Source: DASRDU01 sp046331565 (GTDB taxonomy: Bacteria > Acidobacteriota > Blastocatellia > RBC074). From it: a stretch of 64,000 bases of DNA. Positions 29,337 to 38,063 of the stretch are shown piece by piece (within the stretch, counting starts at the first letter, position 1; each line of letters starts with the position of its first letter). Below the pieces are notes generated by a model. That model had not been told where the DNA came from. It ran no database searches and saw nothing but the letters and a program-made list of their open reading frames with translations. Position numbers and translations under genes: made by a program. Where the stretch lies: positions 62,001-126,000 of the forward strand of contig JAXLQP010000010.1 of assembly GCA_046331565.1 (NCBI GenBank), read 5' to 3'.

Positions 29337-29851
29337 ATTTGCTTTCCTGTCAGTTGGGCGCGCAATTTTCGGCGCGCAGCAAAGAGGCGGCTCATCACCG
29401 TCCCGCGTGGGATTTCCAGCCGCTCGCTCAATTCGTCATAAGAAAGACCATCGAGATATTTCAGCATGAGTAACTCCCGGTCTTCGTCCGGCAGCGCGCC
29501 GAGCGCCGCTTCAAGCGCCAGCGACTCTTCGCGCGAAACATCGGATTGCGGCGCGAGCAGGGCAACTTCCTCAATGTTCTCTGCTGGTTTGCTGCGCGCC
29601 GCCAGTTTGTAACAACGATGGCGCAGCAGCACATAAAACCAGGGATAGAAGCGCCGCGCGGCGTCGAATTTCGGCAGCGCCAGGTACGCATCCAGAAACG
29701 CTTCCTGCACGGCATCCAGTGCGTCCGCACGGTTGCCGAGAATGGCGAGGGCGTGTGCGACGGCCTGCTTTTGGTAGCGTTCGACGAAAAAGCGAAATGC
29801 CTCCCGTTCGCCGCGCTGACACTGCTTGATTGCTGTTGCCTCGTCCATCAT
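29333..29851 (-). CDS. ECF RNA polymerase sigma factor
   Basis: 172 residues. Region 2 is YQKQAVAHALAILGNRADAL then DAVQEAFLDAYLALPKF; region 4 is GALPDEDRELLMLKYLDGLS then YDELSERLEIPRGTVMSRLF. Genes downstream are its zinc-finger anti-sigma factor, a small membrane protein and a secreted hydrolase, so it probably directs their expression and its own. Its promoter should lie in 29852-29930, where no obvious consensus is visible. Confidence 0.93.
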   Translation of the reverse strand: MMDEATAIKQCQRGEREAFRFFVERYQKQAVAHALAILGNRADALDAVQEAFLDAYLALPKFDAARRFYPWFYVLLRHRCYKLAARSKPAENIEEVALLAPQSDVSREESLALEAALGALPDEDRELLMLKYLDGLSYDELSERLEIPRGTVMSRLFAARRKLRAQLTGKQI

Positions 29852-29924
29852 TGCCCTTCATCAACACGTAGCCGGTAAAACGGAAAAATATTCAAAAAAA
29901 ATGCAAGCTGGTTATTGAGAGTGA

Positions 29925-30228
29925 TGTCAACCAGCAAAACAGGAATGGGCCGCCCGCAAGCAGAATGCTTACCCGAATTCGGGAAACAAACATCCCGGAA
30001 ATGAACACTCACGGCAGGTAACATCTTCCTCGCGCACGCCTAACTCCGACAGATGCAAGGTTTAGTTGTCCAGCGGAAGCTGGCACACGGGTTGAACTAT
30101 AGGTGTGATTGCCTCACGCGGAGAAAGTGGTTCGTGAATGTCATCAGGCTGGAGGCACGAAGGCGAGGGCTTCAGCGCGCAGACCACTTTACGAACGGAG
30201 TACGACGAAACGCGAAGGGAGAAAACCC
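29925..30228 (+). repeat. ADOP leader element, copy B (orphaned)
   Basis: Related to copy A at 19700-20025 over most of its length, with the same block order and the same ribosome-site ending (ACGCGAAGGGAGAAA) before an ATG at 30229. Here that ATG does not lead into an ADOP gene: after a few codons the sequence becomes the 3' half of an NTF2-like gene in another frame. The ADOP gene it once served has been lost. Confidence 0.65.
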
Positions 30229-30242
30229 ATGAAAGCAGCGCC

Positions 30243-30533
30243 GAGATGCAATCGTACACTGTGCGGCTGCTGGGCATGATCAAGAAATTCGGCGCGCTGG
30301 ATTTTGCCATCGGGGCGATTGACGTGCAGGGCGACCTGGCGAGCGCCGACGTCACGCAAAAAACAGTGCGAAAGCAACGCTTACAGGACAGCCAGTTACA
30401 TCAGGTTGAGGCCGATGCGGTGCAACGAGAGACGTGGAAGAAGACGGCGGACGGCTGGAAGCTGTATCGCGTAGATAACATCCGCGATCAGGGCATCTGG
30501 GTGGACGGCAATTTGTTTCGTCGCCCGCAATAA
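30243..30533 (+). pseudogene. NTF2-like protein, 3' fragment
   Basis: The last ~96 codons of a gene whose intact copy is at 37476-38048. Protein similarity is very high (shared VQGDLASADVTQKTV and WKLYRVDNIRDQGIWVDGN) and the DNA match continues through the stop codon. It lacks the signal peptide and first half of the fold and is fused to leader element B, so it is unlikely to be functional. Confidence 0.88.
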
Positions 30534-30594
30534 ATTCGGCAACACGCAGAAAGCACTGTTCGGCGACTGTCGAAGCGAACCGTAGGCGCAAGCT

Positions 30595-31077
30595 ATGACG
30601 ACTGGTTATGCCGTAATCACTGCCATCGGAATCTGTCTCGTAGCGGCGGCCTTAGAGGGCGTGTGCGCGGGCAGCCAGGTGAAACCCTTCTTTGCCAGGC
30701 TGCGCTTCCCGCCTTATTCGGCCCCGCTCTGGCTTTGGTCAATCATCGGCGGCCTCTATTATGTGATCTTTTGGTTCATTCTTTACCGCCTCCTTAAGCT
30801 CGACGGCGGCGCTGCCCTTAAGTCAGTGGCCCTGGCGCTCATTCTGGTCATGATGGTCATCAACGCCCTGACGAATTACCTCATCTTTCGCGCCCAAAAC
30901 CTGCGGTTTAGTTTTATCGTAGGGGCTTTCTTCCCGGTTCTGGACGCGGCGCTGTTTCTCTGCTTAATGCGGCTTGACCAGACGGCAGCAAGCTCGCTGA
31001 TTCCATACTTGCTATACCGGGTCTATGCGGTCTGGTGGGGGTACGGTTTATGGAAGCTGAATGGCCGGACGACGTGA
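30595..31077 (+). CDS. TspO/MBR family membrane protein
   Basis: 160 residues with five membrane segments. Family features include a Trp-rich second helix region (FPPYSAPLWLWSIIGGLYYV), the segment NALTNYLIFRAQNLRF and the terminal SLIPYLLYRVYAVWWGYGLW. TspO proteins bind tetrapyrroles and are linked to stress responses. Alternatives within this fold cannot be excluded. The start at 30595 follows a weak ribosome site. It stands alone between two scarred regions. Confidence 0.75.
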   Translation: MTTGYAVITAIGICLVAAALEGVCAGSQVKPFFARLRFPPYSAPLWLWSIIGGLYYVIFWFILYRLLKLDGGAALKSVALALILVMMVINALTNYLIFRAQNLRFSFIVGAFFPVLDAALFLCLMRLDQTAASSLIPYLLYRVYAVWWGYGLWKLNGRTT

Positions 31078-31082
31078 GAGCG

Positions 31083-31115
31083 GTAGACAGCGGCGCGCTG
31101 CGACTGGCGCGCTGA
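31083..31115 (+). pseudogene. 3' scar of a WD40-propeller gene
   Basis: Eleven codons reading VDSGALRLAR plus a stop, matching the C-terminus (DIGALRLAR) of the propeller protein at 15675-16679. The DNA after the stop also resembles the junction at 16680, where a ribosome site for an ADOP gene follows. The rest to 31259 holds nothing recognisable. Confidence 0.6.
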
Positions 31116-31259
31116 AAGATGTTTTCTGAAGCCGAAGCGCATGCCTGAGATCTGACCTGCGCTTGTGGTTCGACTTCGGCAGAGTCACCAGGAAATGCGG
31201 CACCGGCAAAAGCAGGCGCTGCTGCGAACTAATCTGGTAAGAAGTAGTGCAAGAGGATA

Positions 31260-32546
31260 ATGAAGATGAAGATAAAACGACGCGATCTACTCTTCGCCAG
31301 TGGGTTAGCCTCGCTGGCGGGCGCGTGCGCTTTCGGACAGGAGCGGTCTCAGACTCTCTCTGCTCCGGCAGCGCGTCTTCTCCAGGCTCTGCAACGAAAC
31401 AGGCTTCCCCTTACCATGAACGATAATCCGGCGGGACGCGGCTGGGACTGGCTTGTTCAGGAAGCGCGGGCTGCGCGGTTCACACTGCTCGGCGAAGAGC
31501 ATGGCGTCGCGGAAACGGCACGGTTTTCAGCGGCTCTCTTCCATGCGCTTCGCGGTTCTGGTTACAGCCGGATGGCCGTTGAGTTGTCGCCACCCATCGC
31601 CGAAGACCTTGAGGCAGCCGCGCAGCGCAACGGACTCAAGGGCATCGTGGAGCTTCTGACTAACCCCGGCGCGTTTACGTTCTACAACCTGCGCGAGGAA
31701 GCTCAGTTTCTTGCCGATGTCGTCAGCGCCGCGCCCAAGGGTGAGCGGGTTCTCTGGGGACTCGACCGTGAGATTTTTAGCGAGCGGTATCTGATCTCCC
31801 GGCTCGAAGCCAGCGTCCCGCCGCGCGCACGCGACGCCTTCGCGCGTCTGAAAGAGGCAGCCGTCAACGCGCGGGCGCGGTTTGAGCAAACGCGGAACGG
31901 AGATGACCTGTTCCTCTTGTCCGCAGACCCGGCCCTGGCATCGGCGCTACGGGCTGACTGGCCGAACGCGGACCGCGCGAGTGACTCGATCATGCGCACG
32001 CTGGAAGGCTCGCTGGCCATCGAAGCCGCGGAACGCTCCGGCGGCAGGTGGCCTTATTTGCAGCGCCGCGCGCAATGGATGCGGAGCAACCTGGCCGGTC
32101 TGTTGAGGGCGGATCAAGGGCGCAAAGCGCCTCCCAAGGTCATGCTGAAATTTGGTTATAACCACATGATCCGCGGAGCCAATTACGTCAATGTCTTCGA
32201 TGTCGGGGCAATGGCCGATGAGGTGGCGGCGCTCACGGGCGAACCAGCTTTTCACCTGCTTGTCCTTCCCGGTCCGGGTTCTCGGCAAGCTGTTCCGGGA
32301 CAGGGACGGAGTTTCGGTTCCGTCGCGACCGACGACTTTGACGACTTCGGAGTTGGCGACGGGCGACTCACGCGCGTGCTGTCGAACGCCAGTGCCACGG
32401 GGCATGAGGTGATTGACTTGCGCGCCCTGCGTCCACTGGCAATGCGTGGTCTCGAAGGCTGGAATCCCGATGTCATTCGGACGATCTATGGCTATGACGC
32501 AGCCGTGATCTGGAAGGGAGCACATGCCTCTTCCTCGCTGGAATGA
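31260..32546 (+). CDS. Tat-exported protein, erythromycin esterase/ChaN-like fold
   Basis: 428 residues. The N-terminus KRRDLLFASGLASLAGACA is a twin-arginine-type signal followed by a possible lipobox. The motif FTLLGEEHGVAETARF and later MAVELSPP and WGLDREIF resemble the EreA/ChaN (Tiki-like) superfamily, in which such Glu/His residues sit in the active centre. The late FGYNHMIRGANY could supply another His. Substrate unknown and no resistance activity should be assumed. GAGGATA precedes the ATG at 31260; a second ATG at 31266 has better spacing. The gene is embedded between ADOP-related scars. Confidence 0.65.
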   Translation: MKMKIKRRDLLFASGLASLAGACAFGQERSQTLSAPAARLLQALQRNRLPLTMNDNPAGRGWDWLVQEARAARFTLLGEEHGVAETARFSAALFHALRGSGYSRMAVELSPPIAEDLEAAAQRNGLKGIVELLTNPGAFTFYNLREEAQFLADVVSAAPKGERVLWGLDREIFSERYLISRLEASVPPRARDAFARLKEAAVNARARFEQTRNGDDLFLLSADPALASALRADWPNADRASDSIMRTLEGSLAIEAAERSGGRWPYLQRRAQWMRSNLAGLLRADQGRKAPPKVMLKFGYNHMIRGANYVNVFDVGAMADEVAALTGEPAFHLLVLPGPGSRQAVPGQGRSFGSVATDDFDDFGVGDGRLTRVLSNASATGHEVIDLRALRPLAMRGLEGWNPDVIRTIYGYDAAVIWKGAHASSSLE

Positions 32547-32550
32547 GCCG

Positions 32551-32601
32551 AAGTTGATCCGCTGGTCGCATTACGAGGTAAATGGAAAACGAGGAGGAAC
32601 T
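32551..32601 (+). pseudogene. 3' scar of an ADOP gene
   Basis: Reads EVDPLVALRG in frame, the conserved ADOP C-terminus (KVDPLVALRCE in ADOP 2), followed by GGAAAACGAGGAGGAACT. That matches the ADOP 2/ADOP 3 junction at 11910-11930 (GAAAACGAGGAGAAACT). The stop codon is lost. An ADOP body upstream was replaced by the gene at 31260, while the ribosome site for the next ADOP was kept. Confidence 0.8.
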
Positions 32602-35034
32602 ATGCAAACACTTCTGCAAGACCTGCGCTACGGCGCGCGAATGTTAGTCAAAAATCCTGGCTTCACCTTGATTGCTGTACTCACGCTCAGCCTAGGCATC
32701 GGCGCAACCACGGCGATTTTCAGCGTCGTCAATGCGGTGTTGCTGCGTCCGCTGCGTTACCGTAACGCGGAACGATTGGTGGTTCCGGTCTCCTTCAACC
32801 CGGCGCGCGGAGATGACAACTCCAGCATCAGCTATGCCGATTATCTGGATTGGCAGCGCGAGCGCATCTTCGAGCACGTCGCCGCGATAGACGGCGTGAC
32901 GACCCAGCTTGATCTGAGCGGCGGCGCGGGCGAACCGGAGCGCGTGCAATTGGCCGTCGTTTCGCAAGATTACTTCGCCGTGCTGGGCGTCGCGCCGCTG
33001 CTCGGTCGGACGTTTCAGGCCGACGATTTCAGCACGTCCGGGCCGGTGCGCGCCGTCGTCATCTCGCACGGGTTGTGGCAGCGGCGTTATGGCGGCGATC
33101 CAAACATCATCGGGCAGAACATTTACCTCAACGGTCGCCCCTATCCGGTGGTCGGCGTCGCGCCGCCGGATTCGCTCTGGCCGAATGATCGAGATGTGAT
33201 TCTGCCGCTGGCCGTCGCGCCGAATGATCCTGACATGCAGCGCCGCGACAATATGATCTTCTCCGGGATTGCCCAATTGAAACCAGGTGCGACGATTGAA
33301 CAGGCGAACGCGGCGATGGCGACCATCGCGCGCCGCGTGGAGCAGGACCATCCAGAATCGCGCAAAGGCTGGAGCAATCGCGCCGTGCCGCTGCGCGATT
33401 ATGTCGTCGGCAGACAGTTGCAGACTTCGCTGTGGGTGCTGTTGGCGGCGGTCGGATTCGTGCTGCTCATCACCTGCGTCAACGTCGCCAATCTGCTGCT
33501 GGCGCGCGCGGCGACACGCGAACACGAACTGGCGATACGGCTGGCGCTGGGCGCTGGGCGGGGGCGACTGGTGCGCCAACTGCTGACCGAGAGTTTGTTG
33601 CTTGCGCTCTTGGGCGGCGCGCTCGGTTTTCTCTGCGCGATTTGGGGCGTGGATGCGCTGAAGGCCATCGCGCCTGCGGACACGCCGCGCCTGGCTGAAA
33701 TCAACGTCAGCGCCGGTGTGCTCCTGTTCGCCTTGGCGATTACGCTTCTGACTGCCGTCCTCTGCGGGTTGATTCCCGCCTTGCAATCAACCAAGCCCGA
33801 CCTCAACCACACGCTCAAGGAATCCGCGCGCCAGGTCGGCGGCGTGCAGAGCCAACGCTTGCGCAGCGCGCTGATTGTTGCCGAAGTCGCACTGTCGCTC
33901 GTGCTGCTGGTCGGCGCGGGGCTGATGATTCGCAGCTTCGCGCGCGTCCAGCAGATTGCTCCTGGTCTTCAGGTCGAACGCCTGGTCACGATGGAACTCA
34001 ATGCGCCGCGCGTGCGCTACCCCGACGAAGCGCGCGTGCTGGCGTTTTACCGCAGCATAGTCGAGCGGTTGGAAGCGACGCCGGGCATCGAGTCCGCCGC
34101 CGTCAGTTCTGCCTTGCCGTTGGGCGGCGGCGGATTTTATTTGGGCAGAGTGTTTCTGGCCGAGGGCAGACCGGAGCCTCCCGCCGGAACCGAGGTGCAA
34201 GGGCAGTGGAACGTTGTCAGCCCCGGCTACTTTAAGACCAACGGTACAACGTTAATCAAAGGGCGCGACTTCAACGGACGCGACAGCGAGACGGGCAATC
34301 CGGTCATCATCATCAACGAGACATTCGCGCACAGGATGTTTCCGAACGAAGACCCGCTCGGCAAACGCATACGATCGTGGCGCGACGAAAACAAGCTGCG
34401 CGAGATCGTCGGCGTCGTCGCGGACGTGCGCTATTTCGGGCGCGATGACGAACTGCAGGGGCTGGTTTACGTGCCGCACGCGCAGAACGCCTGGCGCTCG
34501 ATGGCGCTCAACGTGCGCACGCAGGGCGATCCGAAGGCGGCCATCAATTCCATCCGCGAGCAGGTCAAGGCTGTGGACAAAGACCTCGCCCTGGCGAACC
34601 TCAGAACGATGACCACGGTGCTCAATCAATCGGTCGCCCCGCGGCGCTTGAGCATGTTGCTGCTCACGATTTTCGCCGTCGCGGCAGCGCTGCTCGCCGG
34701 CATTGGCCTTTATGGCGTGCTGTCTTTCATGGTCGCGCAGCGGCGGCATGAGATCGGCCTGCGGATGGCGTTGGGCGCGCAACGGCGCGATGTGTTGCGG
34801 CTGGTCATCACACAAGGCTTCAAGCTCGCGCTCGTGGGGATGGCAATTGGCCTGGCGGCATCGTTCGGACTGACGCGGCTGCTGAAAAGCCTGCTTTATG
34901 AGGTCAGCGCGACCGACCCACTGACGTTTGCGGCGATTCCATTGTTCTTGCTGACGGTGGCGCTCATCGCTTGTTACCTGCCAGCGCGGCGGGCGACGAA
35001 GGTTGATCCGATGATCGCTTTGCGAACTGAATAG
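32602..35034 (+). CDS. ADOP family permease 5
   Basis: 810-residue duplicated orphan permease. It starts MQTLLQDLRYGARMLVKNPG; the start at 32602 has GAGGAGG upstream and gives the conserved N-terminus, whereas an upstream reading to 32524 runs through the scar. Two MacB-type domains and two FtsX bundles (FVLLITCVNVANLLLARAAT; IGLYGVLSFMVAQRRHEIGL) are present, and it ends RRATKVDPMIALRTE. Its stop codon overlaps the GGAGG site of ADOP 6. Confidence 0.93.
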   Translation: MQTLLQDLRYGARMLVKNPGFTLIAVLTLSLGIGATTAIFSVVNAVLLRPLRYRNAERLVVPVSFNPARGDDNSSISYADYLDWQRERIFEHVAAIDGVTTQLDLSGGAGEPERVQLAVVSQDYFAVLGVAPLLGRTFQADDFSTSGPVRAVVISHGLWQRRYGGDPNIIGQNIYLNGRPYPVVGVAPPDSLWPNDRDVILPLAVAPNDPDMQRRDNMIFSGIAQLKPGATIEQANAAMATIARRVEQDHPESRKGWSNRAVPLRDYVVGRQLQTSLWVLLAAVGFVLLITCVNVANLLLARAATREHELAIRLALGAGRGRLVRQLLTESLLLALLGGALGFLCAIWGVDALKAIAPADTPRLAEINVSAGVLLFALAITLLTAVLCGLIPALQSTKPDLNHTLKESARQVGGVQSQRLRSALIVAEVALSLVLLVGAGLMIRSFARVQQIAPGLQVERLVTMELNAPRVRYPDEARVLAFYRSIVERLEATPGIESAAVSSALPLGGGGFYLGRVFLAEGRPEPPAGTEVQGQWNVVSPGYFKTNGTTLIKGRDFNGRDSETGNPVIIINETFAHRMFPNEDPLGKRIRSWRDENKLREIVGVVADVRYFGRDDELQGLVYVPHAQNAWRSMALNVRTQGDPKAAINSIREQVKAVDKDLALANLRTMTTVLNQSVAPRRLSMLLLTIFAVAAALLAGIGLYGVLSFMVAQRRHEIGLRMALGAQRRDVLRLVITQGFKLALVGMAIGLAASFGLTRLLKSLLYEVSATDPLTFAAIPLFLLTVALIACYLPARRATKVDPMIALRTE

Positions 35035-35043
35035 GAGGCAATG

Positions 35044-37464
35044 ATGCAAACCTTATGGCAAGACCTGCGCTACGGCGCGCGAATGTTGTTGAAGAAGCCT
35101 GGCTTCACGTTGATTGCTATGCTGACGCTGGCGCTCGGCATCGGCGCGAACACGGCGATTTTTAGCGTCGTCAATGCGCTGTTGCTACGCCCACTGCCCT
35201 TTGCGGAGTCGGAGCGGCTGGTACTGTTGTCGGAAAAGACGCGTGAGGGGGAGCGGCAATCCGCATCGTACCCGAACTATGCCGACTGGCGCACGCGCGC
35301 ACAATCGTTTGAAGGCATGGCCATCGGGTGGCCACGAAATTTTACGCTGACCGGCGGGGACAAAGCGGTGCGTGTGTCGGGGTATACGGTCAACTGGAAT
35401 TTCTTCCTGTTGCTCCGCATCCAGCCGCAACTCGGACGAATGTTTACCGAGGCCGATGATCGCTACGGCGCGGCGCGCACGGTCATTGTCAGTCATGGCT
35501 TCTGGCAGCAGCGTTTCGGCGGCGAGTTGAATGTCATCGGCCAGACCTTGCGGATGACCAACGAGAGCTACACGGTGATTGGCGTGCTGCCGCGGGGCTT
35601 TGAGTATTTCAAGAAGGCGGATGTTTACACGCCGCTAGGTCTGGCGCTCGAGCCTGATTCCGGCTTCGCAGGCCGAGGGAACAGCACCTTTGACTTTTAC
35701 GCCATCGCGCGTCTGAAGCCGGGCGTGACGCTCCGGCAGGCGAACGGCGAAATGGACGCGATTGGCCAACAACTCGCGCGGGAATATCCAGAGTTCAACG
35801 AAGGCAAGAGCGCACAGGCAGAAGCGCTGCAGGACGTGATGTCCGAGAGCGTGCAGCATTCGCTCTGGGTTTTGCTCGGCGCGGTCGGCTTCATTTTGCT
35901 CATCGGCTGCATCAACGTCGCGAACTTGATGCTGGTGCGCGCGGCGGAGCGGCAAAAAGAACTGGCCGTGCGTTTAGCGCTCGGCGCCAGCCGCTGGCGC
36001 GTCATTCGGCAATTGCTCAGCGAAAGCTTGTTGCTTGCCGGACTTGGCGGCGCGGGCGGATTGCTGCTGGGGAGTTGGATGCTGCAAGGTTTGCTGGCCC
36101 TGGCTCCGGCAGAAATTCCCGGACTCAGTCGCGTCGGGTTGGACAATCGCGTGTTGCTCTTCACCCTCGGCTTGGCCGTGTTGACCAGTTTGTTGTTTGG
36201 GTTGCTGCCAGCCTGGCAAGCCGCAAAGATCGATTTGCAAACGGCGCTCAAAGACGGCAGGCGGCTGGCGACAGGCGCAGCGCACGACGGGATGCGCAAA
36301 GCCTTGCTGATTGCCGAAGTCAGTTTGTCGCTGGTGTTGCTCACCGGAGCGGGGTTGCTCGTGCGTTCGATGTGGAACCTGTTGCACGTTGACCCAGGCT
36401 TTAAGATGGACAACTTGCTGACGCTGCGGCTGCGACTGGAAGGGAAAAAATACACTCCGCAGGCGTCGCGCGTTTTTTACGACGAATGCCTGGCCCGCGT
36501 GCAGGCGGTGCCCGGCGTGCGTTCTGCCGCGCTGACGCATTCGTTGCCGATAGACGGAACCAACTGGGGCTCGGTTTTTATTGCGGCGGGCAAACCCGTG
36601 CCCTCGCACGCCGATTTACCGATGTCGGGTTACCTGCGTGTGAGCGCAAATTACTTCGAGACGATGGGCATACGACTGCTGCGCGGACGCTACTTCACCG
36701 CCGCCGACACGGCGGAATCCGCACCCGTCGTTATCATCAACGAAACGCTCGCCCGCCGCATCTGGCCGAATGAAGACCCCATCGGCAAGCACATCAAACA
36801 AGGCTTCCCCGAAGACAAGGAACCCTGGCGCGAAGTCGTCGGCGTTGTCAATGACGTCAAGATGGATGGCGTAGACAGAGCCACTTTGATGCAGACGTAT
36901 CTGCCGTATCCACAGATGCCTAACCAAACGCTGGGCCTAGTCGTGCGTGCGGAGCGCAACCCCGCCGCGCTGGCCTCGGTGGTCGAACAGGCGATTCACG
37001 CCATAGACAAAGACCTGCCAGTCTTTGGGGTCTGGACGATGGATCAACTGCTGGGCAATTCGCTCGCGCAGCGCCGCCTGACGCTGATCTTGCTGTCGAG
37101 TCTGGCAGCGCTGGCGTTGCTGTTGGCGGCAATCGGGATTTACGGGGTGATCTCTTACGCGGTCAGGCAACGCACTCACGAACTCGGCATACGGATGGCG
37201 CTCGGCGCAAGCGGGCGGGACGTGCTGACGTTGATTCTCAGACAAGGCCTGAAACTGGCGTTGATCGGGATTAGCTTGGGCTTGCTGGCAGCCTTCACCC
37301 TAATGCGCTGGATGGAAAGCCTGCTGTTTGGCGTGCGTCCGACCGACCCGCTGACGTTTGCGGGAATCGCCTTGCTGTTGCTGTTGGTCGCGCTCGCGGC
37401 CTGTTATCTGCCAGCGCGGCGGGCGACAAAGGTTGATCCAATGATTGCACTTCGATGCGAATGA
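35044..37464 (+). CDS. ADOP family permease 6
   Basis: 806-residue duplicated orphan permease. It starts MQTLWQDLRYGARMLLKKPG at the second of two ATG codons (35041, 35044); the second has the better five-base spacing from GGAGG, which overlaps the ADOP 5 stop, so the pair is tightly coupled. Domains are as in the other copies, ending RRATKVDPMIALRCE. The two downstream cargo genes follow at 12 and 15 bp spacings, which suggests a four-gene transcript. Confidence 0.93.
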   Translation: MQTLWQDLRYGARMLLKKPGFTLIAMLTLALGIGANTAIFSVVNALLLRPLPFAESERLVLLSEKTREGERQSASYPNYADWRTRAQSFEGMAIGWPRNFTLTGGDKAVRVSGYTVNWNFFLLLRIQPQLGRMFTEADDRYGAARTVIVSHGFWQQRFGGELNVIGQTLRMTNESYTVIGVLPRGFEYFKKADVYTPLGLALEPDSGFAGRGNSTFDFYAIARLKPGVTLRQANGEMDAIGQQLAREYPEFNEGKSAQAEALQDVMSESVQHSLWVLLGAVGFILLIGCINVANLMLVRAAERQKELAVRLALGASRWRVIRQLLSESLLLAGLGGAGGLLLGSWMLQGLLALAPAEIPGLSRVGLDNRVLLFTLGLAVLTSLLFGLLPAWQAAKIDLQTALKDGRRLATGAAHDGMRKALLIAEVSLSLVLLTGAGLLVRSMWNLLHVDPGFKMDNLLTLRLRLEGKKYTPQASRVFYDECLARVQAVPGVRSAALTHSLPIDGTNWGSVFIAAGKPVPSHADLPMSGYLRVSANYFETMGIRLLRGRYFTAADTAESAPVVIINETLARRIWPNEDPIGKHIKQGFPEDKEPWREVVGVVNDVKMDGVDRATLMQTYLPYPQMPNQTLGLVVRAERNPAALASVVEQAIHAIDKDLPVFGVWTMDQLLGNSLAQRRLTLILLSSLAALALLLAAIGIYGVISYAVRQRTHELGIRMALGASGRDVLTLILRQGLKLALIGISLGLLAAFTLMRWMESLLFGVRPTDPLTFAGIALLLLLVALAACYLPARRATKVDPMIALRCE

Positions 37465-37475
37465 AAGGAATGGTT

Positions 37476-38048
37476 ATGAAAAACATCGTGCTGCTTAGTG
37501 TTGCGATGCTCTTGGTTGCTTTCTCGACATCGTTTGGCGCACACGCGCAGGAAAGCAAGCGGGAGGACGTGAAAGTAAAAACCAAAGGCGGCAAGCTCAT
37601 CCTGCGGGACAAATCCAAGCCCGTGCGCAAGGCGCTTGAGGACTGGTATGCCCAAAACAGCGCCGCCTTCCAGCAAAAGGATGTGGCAGCCGTCATGGCG
37701 TTGCGCGCCGACGATTTTCACACCGTCTTACCCGACGGCACGACCAACACGCGCGCCGATATGCAGGCTTACACCGTGCGGCTGCTGGGGATGATCGAGG
37801 AATTCCTCACGCTGGATTTTGCCATCGGCACGATTGACGTGCAGGGCGACCTGGCAAGCGCCGATGTCACACAAAAAACGGTGCGCAGGCAACGCTTACC
37901 CGATGGGCAAATCCATCAGGTGGATGCCCGTGCGGTGCAACGCGAGACCTGGAAGAAAACGGCGGACGGCTGGAAGCTGTATCGCGTAGACAACATCCGC
38001 GATCAGGGCATCTGGGTGGACGGCAATTTGTTTCGTCGCCCGCAATAA
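37476..38048 (+). CDS. Secreted NTF2-like (SnoaL/DUF4440 type) protein
   Basis: 190 residues with a signal peptide (MKNIVLLSVAMLLVAFSTSF). The NTF2-like domain has VRKALEDWYAQNSAAFQQKD, ALRADDFHTVLPDGT and the C-terminal WKKTADGWKLYRVDNI. It is the intact parent of the fragment at 30243-30533. The start at 37476 has AAAGGAA upstream; it lies 12 bp after ADOP 6. Function unknown. Confidence 0.85.
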   Translation: MKNIVLLSVAMLLVAFSTSFGAHAQESKREDVKVKTKGGKLILRDKSKPVRKALEDWYAQNSAAFQQKDVAAVMALRADDFHTVLPDGTTNTRADMQAYTVRLLGMIEEFLTLDFAIGTIDVQGDLASADVTQKTVRRQRLPDGQIHQVDARAVQRETWKKTADGWKLYRVDNIRDQGIWVDGNLFRRPQ

Positions 38049-38063
38049 ATAAGCAGGAATTTT

